Shown: piece after piece, positions 49,633 to 60,200 of the stretch | Numbering within the stretch: position 1 is the stretch's first letter | Layout of the letters: each line of letters begins with the position of its first letter | NCBI GenBank assembly: GCA_023333565.1 | Contig: JAJKFH010004053.1 | Coordinates: 3,038,001 to 3,102,000 of the forward strand | Reading direction: 5' to 3' | Length of the DNA: 64,000 bases | Source of the DNA: Puffinus mauretanicus | Lineage: Eukaryota; Chordata; Aves; Procellariiformes; Procellariidae | Position numbers and translations under genes: made by a program | The notes under the pieces: generated by a model | Seen by the model: only the letters and a program-made list of their open reading frames with translations | Databases searched by the model: none | What the model was told of the DNA's origin: nothing

Positions 49633-50244
49633 AAAGAAAAGGGCACCAGGCTGAAAAAGAAATCCCACAGTGTGAAGCTCAGGATAAAATCACAGGAACT
49701 GGCACCACTGGCCCCGGCAGCAGTCGCGCAGGTCTTCTGAGGCATAAATTCTCAGAACAGGCTTTTGAGGTGCGTTTTCTTCTCTCCAGAGGTTATTCGT
49801 ACAAGCCACCAGCTATGTAACAGGGTGATCAGGTTATGCAGGACACTGTAGAAACCTGTGAGGATGGAGTGGTTTGGGGTTGGTCTATTTGTTTATTAAT
49901 TTATGAAGAAAGGAGCTCTGTGTCTTGCAGTGTTTACTTGAAATATAGAGTGGCTGTTTCGGCCTCTGTCTTGCTGCCATGTTTCATGATTTTCCACCTG
50001 GCATAGGAAAACTGGCACAAGTTAGGTGAGTACATACCCACCGCTTAGATTTCAAGTTTCGCTGCTTTAATTACCTCCTAGTAAATAACAGGAAACCTTT
50101 TCAAAACAAGCATAGCTTGCATTTATCCCTATCTGATTACAAAAGCAGAAGCAAAACTAGCAAATTCCGGAACAAATGACAGTATGTTTGTGCTAAATAT
50201 TTTTTCCAATGGCATTGTAAAAATCTGACAATGAAGTTAAGCAG
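49633..50244. other. Non-coding stretch, nothing recognised
   Basis: Unique-looking AT-rich sequence to the right of the CR1 copy. Confidence 0.45.
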
Positions 50245-50520
50245 GCTGTTGCAATCCACCTGCCCACAAGCCAGCACTGCACCACTTGGGCCAGCAGGAC
50301 CATTGCCAATGCGGAGACAGGGCTTGCGAAGACTGTGGACGTGGGAGGAAGGCTGGCGCTCATGTCCCCCCTAGGGCCGAGTCGAAATCATGGCAAGAGA
50401 CTGAGCGAGGAGTGAAGAAGGTGGGGACAGCGGACACAGTTCGGTAGTATCACCCCTGTTTTATAATGTACAATAAAGGGCCTTGCTTTGCCTGGTCAAG
50501 AGCTCTTCCCCACAAAGCCC
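50245..50520 (+). other. GC-rich segment with polyadenylation signal, possible LTR fragment
   Basis: A GC-rich block differs from its AT-rich flanks and ends with TATAATGTACAATAAAGGGC (AATAAA near 50471) and a pyrimidine-rich GCCTTGCTTTGCC, an arrangement reminiscent of the R/U5 part of an LTR or a 3' end of a retroposed transcript. No inverted termini, target-site duplication or related copy was found in the window, so this is weak. Confidence 0.2.
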
Positions 50521-51670
50521 TGGGGATGGATGTGCACATGTGAGGGAGCTGTGGCACAAGGAACGGCTCAGTTTGAACGAAGGCAGCAGCATGGCTCTCC
50601 CAAACCAGGCGCTTCACAACCGCAACCTACGGGCTCGGCGCTCCCCTGCAGACCAGTCGTGCAATAACCATGATGGTTGCTCTTTTAGCCACGCTTACCC
50701 CCAAGAAGGTTGTCCATCAGCATTTAGAGGGGCTGGGGCACCGTGCGGCGGCTAGAGGGGCAGCAGCTCAGAGAAGCCCTAGTACATGCTATGCTTCCCA
50801 TGGCTGCAGCCTCATGCTAAATGCCCATCCAATGACTTGGGGCTGGGCATGGACCTTTACGCATTAGCTAGGAAAAATGTAGGGCGTCTATTTACACTTA
50901 GCTCAAGTCATAGCCTAGTGTAAGAATATACTCTAAACTGAAGGAAGGAGATTTATCTCAAAATAGTAATTAAAAAAAGCATGAACCAGTCTCAGTTTTT
51001 GCCATTTATGACCATTATAAAGAACGATTGCTTTCTGAGGTAGGTTAGTCATACGGAGCCATCAAATCATCAATTTTGCTGACTGCAACAAAACCATTCA
51101 TGGAGGATCACAGGAATTGTTTTCGTGAAGGGTAGGTTAATAATCTGTGACACCACACAGAAGAGAAGACAAAAATCTCACTTTGAATTTTGTGGTTGGC
51201 TGGATCCAGTAATCTCAAAGCTATACAAAGTTTATTGTTGGCAAAGATGCGTCTGTTTTGATTTGAGTATGCTAATGTAATATGCTGGTTTTGTGATGGT
51301 ACAAAAGCTTCTCTGTAAAAAACATATACACACATATATTTTTCCTATATATTTGAACATAAATGTGTGTGTGTATGTATGTATATATGTACCCACTTAT
51401 ATGCCTGAATTTTAAAATCCTCTCTGTCCTAAGAGACAGACTTACTTTCCTAATGGCTAGTCATGCATATTAGTAAAAACTTACTATTTTACACTTGTGT
51501 GCCTGAATTTAAGCACTTACAGCCAGGTTTTTCAAGGCATTTATTTAAACCTAGAGATGGATTTCTCATGGGATCATCTACTTTTGCTAGTGAGATAGGA
51601 ACCCACTGGGAGCTTGTTGCAACTCTGCATGGTTAGGTACCTCTCAGTATTTGATTCCTACCTACGTGTT
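50521..51670. other. Non-coding stretch with TG/TA simple repeat
   Basis: A TGTG/TATG/TATA-type simple repeat lies at about 51326-51392. No gene recognised. Confidence 0.5.
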
Positions 51671-51786
51671 AAATCATAGAATCATAGAATGGTTTGGGTT
51701 GGAAGGGACCTTAAAGATCATCTAGTTCCAACCCCCCTGCCATGGGCAGGGATACCTTCCCATGGCAGAGGGGTTGGAACTAGATG
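51671..51786 (-). mobile_element. Short CR1 3' end in a fold-back (inverted) arrangement
   Basis: The first 76 bp or so are a young-looking CR1 3' end on the minus strand (tail repeat at 51671-51690). The segment 51719-51746 is then repeated in inverted orientation at 51759-51786 with 27 of 28 bases matching and a 12-base spacer. The unit could form a hairpin if transcribed. The arrangement fits inversion or template switching during insertion. Confidence 0.88.
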
Positions 51787-54753
51787 TATGTAGTTTTCTC
51801 AGGCCTCTTTAAATATAGCTATTAGATCTACTGCTCATCAGTTTTGAAAACATTAGCTTTGAGAAAGTTATCATTTGAAGGCTGCAAACTAGGCTTGCAG
51901 TCTTCCTTCCAAAATTCAAGGGACGTTATCTCTTCTCAATGAATCACACTGAGGAAAACCCCTCCTAACTAATGTATGTATTTTCCTTTCCTGCACAACA
52001 TTTCTCCAATCATCTTATCAGTACTTTTTTTGTCAGGGTTACGAAGGGAACCTTGCATCTTTGTCAAAACTGATCTGCTAGCAGAAATATTATGAGGCCA
52101 CCTACGATCCTGCAGCAAGAGCCAAGAAAAGGACACAGAGGCAAAAAAAGTGTGTCCATACCATATTTGAGTGTTCAAAGATGTGCTCCTGAAGTGTAAT
52201 ATAGTTGAGGAGTTGAAGAGGGAGGCATTTTGTAAGGTGGTTACTCCATGTCAAAGAGCAAAGATATTTAGTCTCCCGTTAAAAAACACAGAACAACAAC
52301 AACAACAAAAAAAACAACCAAAAACCCAGCTCCTCCTCCAGCAAAACCTCTGCTTATCTGGAGCCCAAAAGGAATCTGCAGATGTATACCCCCTGCGTGA
52401 GAACAAAGTCTTCAGTCACTGGAATGCAATGCTATAAAAACAAATACTACAAAGCCTGGTAACAGGGGGATGTCTCACTTGCATATTTTTTTGTGACCAT
52501 CTTGGTTTGCAGAGAAGGGGGTCCCCAAAGCATGTGAGCCAGCAGGATCTCTTTGTACTAGGTCGCTGTCTGTTTGGCCAGATGTCTTCCCAACAGTGAG
52601 ACAGAAAAACCAGAGCTCTTATTAAAATAAGTCGGGGGAAGGAATGGAAAAAAGCATGTGTCCAGCGAAACGAGGCACATTCTGTCCCATCTGATATTTA
52701 TTAAACGTTGATCAAATCAGCAGTGAGAAATGCACATCATGCGGAAGTGACCCTGGCTCCCTGGGTTTGGAAGTTAGTGACAAATGTCTGGGAGCAGACC
52801 AACATTGAAAACACGTGTACAGGACACAGAGAGGAGTGTGCTGCACTAGGAGCAACAATAACAAACGGAGAAGAGCTGACTTCAGCCGAGAACCCCCTTT
52901 TGCTGGTTTTACATATGTTCTATCAATGGAATGGGTGTGTAGGGTCTTTCCCTGTACATTTACTCTACAGCTTTCTAGATAAGAGGTTACGCACTTCTTA
53001 GAAGAACACTGCATTTTGTGTAAGCCATGAAAGCAAGCAGTCGAGTGGGTAAAAGTGGAGAAGTTTTGTCAAATTAAAGCCCAAGCAAGGGCTCCTTCAA
53101 GCCTTGACTCTCAGCTTTTGTGACAAACTTGTATAATTTTATGCCAACCTGCTGGGTTTTGTGTCATCACAGTGAGCATTTGAAATAGTCTCCCATCTAT
53201 TGTTGCTTAATGTTTTGGCTATCGCATCTTTTCAGAAACAACTCTTCGATAAAAATAAGTGTCCTCATAGTGCGGACTAAATGCGTGTCCTCTATCAGAA
53301 CAAGCTTATTTGGGCTTGGTCCTTAAAGAGGGTAGTGGGGAAGAGCAACAGGGCAAGTTGAAGCCAGGCTCCGTGCTTGGGGAGGTTGTGGAGCCCTGAT
53401 TACCCTGTAATTCATCCCTATACAGAGGGGGTTGCGTTCCTGGCTTTTACTTTTGCTCATAGCCTGGATTATTTAACTGCACAAAAAGACATCAGAATGA
53501 GTCTTCCAGATTTTTTCTTCAAGGTACTTCTGTCTGTAGTAATTTTTATATGGTTAGTAAACTAGAAAGTCAGCTGTTACTAGCAACAGAGTTAAGAGCT
53601 ATGTATTTGCAATAAAGAGTAAATTTAATAGCTCTGAAAGACTTTACTGTGTCCATCTCTAGGCAAAGGAGAACAATGGAGCCTGTTAGAGCTCCGTGGC
53701 TTTATGCTTCAGCCCTGGACCTGGGGCACATCAGATGAGGGAAGCGGGGGTTCGATGGCAGTCAGGTGCAGTTTTAAGCTGACAGGCAGAAAGCTCCAGC
53801 AAGGAATGCAATACACAGTTCCAGCCCAGCTTAGTTAATGGAATCACTCCTGCCTGTATGATCACTTTAGTACGCTGTGTTTATGTTATCGATACCAACA
53901 GTGCTGGACTGTTAAAGGATGGAAAGGTCTGGCTTTTGTTGGGGTGCTGCTCTGATGTCAGTTTGAAATATGCTGAAAGTAAAAGTTCCGAAAAGCCAAA
54001 GTGCTGTTTTATTGAACCAGCGATAGAGAGGACTGAGACAAGTGAAACAAGATCCTTATGAAGCACTGGAACATACATGATGCTAGATGCTGAACTGCAA
54101 TACATCCAGTGACATCAGCAAAGTTTCAGCTCATTACACTACACAGGAAGCCGGAGTACGGTGACAGAAAGCAGGTCATGTCATAAAATGAGTAATCTTA
54201 CTATGAGACTGTAATCAAGTGAAACTTTTCTATGTGCAGTTGCTGTCAAAGGTTTTGTTTTTATTTCTGCCTTTCTCTGTGCTTTGTACCTCTGCAGTCT
54301 ATCTGTCTTCCCAGTTATGGATCTGGTCCTGCTTCCATTAACATTAAAATAGGGAGGATCGAGCTTTCTGTTATCTGTGTATTTAGAAGGTGAATGTGAT
54401 GTGCTTTGTGCCCTGACCTTCTCGTGTTTTTTGATATGTGGGATGCTCAAAGACTTACAGGATTGGAATCTGAATTTTAAACCCTTTGGAGGAGGGACCT
54501 TGCATTCAGCGCACAGGAGCTCAATGAGCCCATTAGTACCAGCTAACAGCAGCAAAATGGTGCTCCAGACACCACAAGTTCCCACAGTGAAATAATTTCA
54601 GTCTCTGAATACCTACTGCAAACCCTTTGAAAGCTGCACTTTCCCTCTCCAGCTTTTTCAGCAAGCAGTGCTTCCCCACTAGCAAACTCCTTGAGGTTGT
54701 CGACCAAAGAAAACCAGCCCACACATCAGGATCCATAAACAAACCTGGCTATT
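51787..54753. other. Non-coding stretch with an AAC microsatellite
   Basis: A short (AAC)n run with poly-A lies at about 52291-52321. Frames such as 52708-53001 and 54181-54585 are not similar to known proteins. Nothing else recognised. Confidence 0.5.
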
Positions 54754-55324
54754 TGTCGTGGTTTAACCTGGCAGCAGCCAAATACCACGCAGCCGCTTGC
54801 TCACCCCCCCGCCGGGTGGGATGGGGGAGAGAATCACAAGGGTAAAAGTGAGAAAACTCGTGGGTTGAGATAAAGACAGTTTAATAGGGAAAGCAAAAGC
54901 CACGCACGCAAGCAAAGCAAAACAAGGAATTCATTCACCACTTCCCATCGGCAGGCAGGTGTTCAGCCATCGCCAGGAAAGCAGGGCTCCATCACGCGTA
55001 ACGGTTACTTGGGAAGACAAACGCCATCACTCCGAACGCCCCCCCTCCTTCTTCTTCACCCAGCCTTATATGCTGAGCATGACGCCATATGGTATGGAAT
55101 AGCCTATTGGCCAGCTGGGCCAGCCGTCCTGGCCACGGTCCCTCCCAGCCCCCTGCACATCTGGCAGGGCATGGGAAGACAAAAAGTCCTTGACTAGCAT
55201 AAACAATACCTAGCAACAACCAAATCAGTGTGTCATCAACATTATTCTCACACTACATCCAAAACACAGCACTATACCAGTTAATAGGAAGAAAATCAAC
55301 TCCATCCCAGCCAAAACCAGGATA
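54754..55324 (+). mobile_element. Solo LTR of an avian endogenous retrovirus
   Basis: It starts TGTCGTGGTTTAACC and ends CCAGCCAAAACCAGGATA, with about 571 bp between the termini. The sequence (for example GGTTGAGATAAAGACAGTTT near 54862 and AACGGTTACTTGGGAAG near 55000) is that of an LTR family found in high copy in many birds. A TATA-like TTATATG sits near 55066. Flanking bases CTATT on the left and GTATT on the right may be a 5-bp target-site duplication with one change, which would suit an ERVL-type insertion. No internal retroviral genes remain, so it is a recombined solo LTR. The last dinucleotide reads TA instead of CA, probably a mutation. Confidence 0.9.
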
Positions 55325-57130
55325 GTATTGAATTATGGACCCTTCGCTTTTTCTTTTGTGGTGCAGGAGTTATCAGCCTTCCAAATCCAAGTCACCAATA
55401 AACGGGCAACTGCCCGCCTCTGTGCCAGCTCCCTTCCTTCCCACCTGCACAGGCAGGAGAGAAGCCTTTCCCCTCTGGAGTTTCTGTTCTTGGGTTTATG
55501 CTTACAAGTCTTTGTCTTATTTTCCCCTAACGTTCCTGTTCCTGAAAAAAGAACCAGACTCCCAACTGATCCTATGCCTAGACCCCAAGGAATCCAAATG
55601 TATGACATCGCTTTCATCACATGGCAACAGAATGTGACGTCACGGCTGAGAAGTTTAGAAAAAACATGTGATGACATAATGTGGAAAGTGGGCTGACCTG
55701 CGAGAAATGCATTTCTGCCTTAGCCACGGCTAGTGTATGTGCAGAGGGAATTGAGAAAAATGCCTTGTCAAATAAACTTTGTATAAATCCTCCTCCTGAA
55801 TTGCTCCAGTATGGTAATCCCTCCTTCAAGTACCCTGGGCTTAAGGAAGTCACTGGAAACTGCTGTTCTTTGAGAGAGCAATACAGTTGACTTAACTTGA
55901 TGTGTTGGTCACCCATCCTCCGTGAACCCAGGGGAAGTGGCCCATGCTTTTCTCTTAAAAAATGAAAAATAAAAAAACCCTCTGCAGAAGGTCATGAGTT
56001 AGGAAAAGTAAAATCAGCTGCAGGTTAGGCCTCGGGGGAAATATAAGTTACTCATAAAAAGCTACGGAGCAAGTTTTGATTAGTTAAGTAATCCGGTACA
56101 TAGAATTTATTAGAGCTTAAAGCTTTCCTATGGGAATCCTCTAATAGTACACAAATAGAGTAAAATAGCAAAGAAATGCATTTTCTGACAGACCCAGAAA
56201 GCTACATTAATCCTGGCCTGCTTAATGCACATCGGAAGGAGGGATAAATCCCACCCATTCGTTCCAGCACAGTGGTCCAGTTTTCATGTTTTTACACGTT
56301 TGTGTTTCTGATTAATTTCTTGGCAACTTAATCAATGCTTCCAACACTCTCAAGCTGTTCCTGAGGAGCACGTAGAGAAAAGAGGAATATCGCTTCCCTA
56401 ATAGACTCAAAGATATCAAACCATTCTGCAAAAAGCTCAAATATAAAATAGTAAAGGCCTGTTTTCTCTCATCAACCTGAGGCCCGTTTTCTTAAACTTG
56501 TCCACAAGGGCAAATTCACCAGCGTTTTTCTGTTGGTATAGAGGTACCGCTAGCTTTACCAGTATAGCACCCCTTCTCTTCTGTGGAAATAGTATTCTCC
56601 AAACCCCCCAAAATAAGAAAAAAAGTCTTTCTCATTATGGAAGGAAAGTGTTCACATGGTAACCATTTGTGGTAATGGTTACAAAGCAGGACCAGTACTC
56701 GTACCAGGTTTTCACAACGCTATTTTATTTCTGTCTTTTCCTCCTGCTGGAGCATTTACTGTCTCCTATTGCCACTGTAGGGAGACTGAATGCTAAGAAA
56801 GAGCTGCTGCGGCGTGATGCCTGACAGAGGAGATGCTAATAAACATTTGACTTCCAAAGCTCACCATAGTCTTCTTAGCACAATCGGAAAATAGTCCTGT
56901 CTCTCAGGAAAGCCACAGGTTTTTCAGCAAAGCAGAACCTACTTCTGTTCCACACGCTAAAATCACAGAGCGGCTGCATCACTAAGCTGATGCTTCAACC
57001 ACCGTGGAGGCTATCCTGGCAGAATAGGCAGATAGGCACCCATACATCATCTGCTTACATAAATAATTTGTTCTGTAGAAAATGGAGGAGAGGAAATGGG
57101 GAGATAAAACCAGCAATGCGTTCTTTGCCA
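55325..57130. other. Intronic stretch upstream of the COLEC12 exon
   Basis: No further exon or repeat recognised. Short overlapping frames at 55328-55696 on both strands lack family resemblance. Confidence 0.6.
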
Positions 57131-57163
57131 TTATTTTAAAATTCTTAAAATCTTCTTTTGCAG
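57131..57163 (+). promoter_or_regulatory. Splice acceptor of the COLEC12 exon
   Basis: A T-rich tract (TTATTTTAAAATTC... then TCTTCTTTTGCAG) ends in CAG at 57161-57163, immediately before the split glycine codon. Taking this AG restores the known collectin-12 protein order (glycine, then IQEG). This places the intron phase at 1. Confidence 0.88.
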
Positions 57164-57286
57164 GTATTCAGGAGGGGACTCAATGTACCAAATGTAAAAA
57201 TAACTGGGCACTGAAGTTTTCCATCATCTTATTATATATTTTATGTGCCCTGTTAACAATCACAGTAGCCATTCTGGGATACAAAG
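57164..57286 (+). CDS. COLEC12: Collectin-12 exon encoding juxtamembrane and transmembrane segment (partial gene)
   Basis: This is one internal coding exon of collectin-12 (scavenger receptor CL-P1), a type II plasma-membrane receptor that binds oxidised LDL, microbial glycans and other ligands through its extracellular collagen-like and C-type lectin domains. The 123-nt exon gives 40 whole codons, beginning IQEGTQCTKCKNN and ending AILGYK, with a split glycine codon at the start and one extra base at the end. A short basic/cysteine cytoplasmic stretch (CTKC, 57184-57195) precedes an uninterrupted hydrophobic helix from about 57217 to 57279. The peptide agrees with what I recall of vertebrate collectin-12 around residues 20-61, where the membrane span is about 38-58. 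An intronic acceptor and a GTATGT donor flank it. The reading frame stays open into both introns (ATG at 57082, stop near 57382), but those extensions do not resemble the family. No other COLEC12 exon was found in the window. Confidence 0.93.
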
Positions 57287-57292
57287 GTATGT
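57287..57292 (+). promoter_or_regulatory. Splice donor of the COLEC12 exon
   Basis: AAAG/GTATGT is a near-consensus donor directly after the lysine codon that ends the conserved peptide. The family continues with a valine here, so the single leftover G is the first base of that codon (phase 1). Confidence 0.88.
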
Positions 57293-60200
57293 ATGCATCG
57301 AGCCCAACATTTCACTTTCAGCCAAGCATCCAAGTGCATTTCCACATATTAGATAGACAGGCAATTTATCACATTTCACCTTAAATATCAATACCTTGGC
57401 AACGTTGGCTTTTTGTACACACATAACAACAAACTGCTACCTTAGATTTTCACTTTCAAACAATTATGAAGTTTTGAAACTAGATTAGACATTTGAAAGA
57501 AAAGAAAAAAGTTAGAACAAAATTATCATTCTTCCACTATGGAGGAATACTAACGGGAAGACTCAAAGCTCTGTAATGTGCTATACCTGGATTTCATTGA
57601 GCTCTTTTATATATATCGCACCTTTCCAGAATAAATGTCCTTCTTAATGGGAGAGCCAGGAATAGTCTTACTAATATAATATTTAACACAGGAATAAACT
57701 GTAGGATCAGCATTACTTTGAAATTTCTGGAAGAAAGATTGAACCAGGAGGTGCCAATGTATTGGCAATTATTTTGATGAACAAAGACACTTAGATGCTT
57801 TTGACAGTAATTTCAAAGATTCTGGCAGTTGGGCAATCCAGTAATGGAGAAAATTTCATTTGTGCAAGTCATCGGTAGGGCACATTGGAAAGCACAGCTT
57901 AAAATTCCCATACGTCCTCAGCACTAATTAACTGTAGCCAATTAGGCATTCTTATGAATGTATTGATATAAATGTCTGCTTGTTGTGCAGTCACAGCTAC
58001 AATAAGTTAAATAAATAGGACATGAGTTTCCGGTAAGAAAAAGAAAGTGAATAACATCATTGTGAGGATTATAACAGGACGTCGCAGCATGTTGCGGAGA
58101 AAACCAAACTAGCTTTAAAATAGCTGCTTGAACATGGCTCTGAGAGTAGCTTCAAAACCCCTCCAAGAAGCTGGGTAAATATTCATGTGATTAGCATGCA
58201 GTGCGTCCTGTGCCGCCAACAGCTGCGCTCGTAGCAGAGCTGACATCACCTCTGGGCCTTTGCCAGCGAAAGAAAAGGAAATTGTAGAAATAGAAGGGGA
58301 TAAATACTTATTTAAGAGGATTTGGTACAGTTTTGAGTGGGAAGAAAATTAAAACTGCTTGGTTTATATGGAAGATTTAGCCAGGGAGATGAGAGAATGT
58401 GAAGGACAGATAGAGACACATAGGTATTCCTTTTTCATGATAAAGCAGACGGAATGTGGCAAATTAAAATCAAATGTAAGGAAATGCAGTACATATATAA
58501 TGGGTCAGACATTCTCCAGAAGAATGTGTAACTGGTCTCTGGAAGTCAGATTCTGAGGGAAAAAAAAACTTTCCAGGATTGAAAAACTTGTTCTTGATCT
58601 ATAAAGATAAGATCTTTTGGTTATATGGACTAGGGGAGGACAAACTTAGGCCTTTTGCAGATATAAATCTGCAGAGATCTGCTTACAGAATGGGATCCTT
58701 CCGGGCTATAACCCAGCCACTAAACACCTGGGATTTAGCAGAATTTTCCTCAAGAGAGTTTTATGCAAGGCTGTCAGTTCTGGGGCTCACCAGAAGACTC
58801 AGACCTCACTTGGCATCAGGAACAGCATATCAAGCGGAGGGACCATTGCTCTATATCTTGCTTTGGCAAATGTTTGTTTATGTGTGTGTAGGAAGCAATA
58901 GCAATAAGGAAACTGTCGAAAAGGTCTCTTTGGAGAGGGAGTTTCTCCTCCTTGTTTCAATCCACAGTTTTCAAGTTTCTTTCTCCATGGGGGCCTCTAC
59001 CACCATCTTTTCCCCAGGCTTTGCTCTCATCTTGAGGCCCCATCTTTGCTACGCTCATTTCTAAACCTCCTTCTTGTACGGAATAGTCATTGGTGCCTGA
59101 CCGGGGACTAGTTTTTCTGTCATACCAGTACCAAGCCACGTCTATCCAGGGCAAGGACAAAAGAATTTCCTCTCCTGGAAAAAAAATGGGAAAAAGATTA
59201 TAGAAAGGTAGATAATGCACATCTTGCTCACAGACCTTAAGACATCTTGGTGACCGCTGCTCCACTGCTCACCGACTTGGTGACTGCTCCACCTGAATGC
59301 CAAGGGAAAGAGGCATACGCTGGAGAAAACTCCTGTTTAGTCCAAAGTATCCCTTCTGTAATGCCAACCAGCAAATGGTCATATGTCAGGCATTCATTTT
59401 GCCCTTTGTACCTGCAGCTTAAGAGCTTCGTCTCCACAGTGCCTAAGTGCTAATTTGCAGGGAAAACATGAGTTGGACAAAACCCCAGCTGATGGTACAT
59501 ATTCAAAGGAATTATTGCAATATTTTTGATCGTTGGGAAGGAATTAAGCCTTAAAGGAAGAACAAACTCAAAATAAACTTTTATAGAGCTTTTGAACTCT
59601 CCTCTCTGCATCAGAGTTTGGCTAGTCTTTTTTATTGCAATATTACACTGAAAGAAGGAATTCTGCTGGCATCAGGGATTCTTTCAGTCTCTTAGCTAAG
59701 TTTCCATTAAATTTGCCTCCCACACTTATGTTTATAAAGCCCAAAACTACTTTTAAAACTTTCATTTCCTACGTGGTATTTAGATATCCTTTGTGATTTA
59801 AAACGTTAAAACTACTAATCAGTGGATTAAATATGGCAGGCAAAAAAAATAACTCAATGGGAGGCAAAGTTAACATAGAACAAATCTCCAAACTGGGGGT
59901 AAAAATTGCATTGTAGGTTGGAGAAACCTGAAACCAAAACATGCATTAAACATCAAGGTCATTAAGGAATAACAAGCTGAGTTTACTATTAGTTTGCTTT
60001 GGGAAGACATATTAAATTATTGTTAAAAACATTAATAAAGTGATCTGTAATTTTTTATGCATACTTTCTTAAATTAAATGCAAAATACAAAGTTATAATT
60101 TCTCTGGCACCAGCCAGTGTCGGATTAGCCTATTGAAGGTGAATGATCTTCCTGTGTCTCACTCCAGTGAGGGAAGCTAGCATGCTCTCGGCTTGAATTT

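Noticed and set aside
35277..55324. The two LTR copies as the ends of one provirus
   Set aside because: They are in opposite orientation, about 19 kb apart, differ greatly in length, and no retroviral internal genes lie between them.
57082..57384. A 100-codon frame read as a complete small membrane protein
   Set aside because: Only codons inside 57164-57286 match collectin-12. The ends run through a clear acceptor and donor into intron sequence unlike the family.
58579..59064. A 161-codon + strand frame downstream of the exon
   Set aside because: It does not resemble the collectin-12 stalk, collagen or lectin regions, nor any family I recognise.
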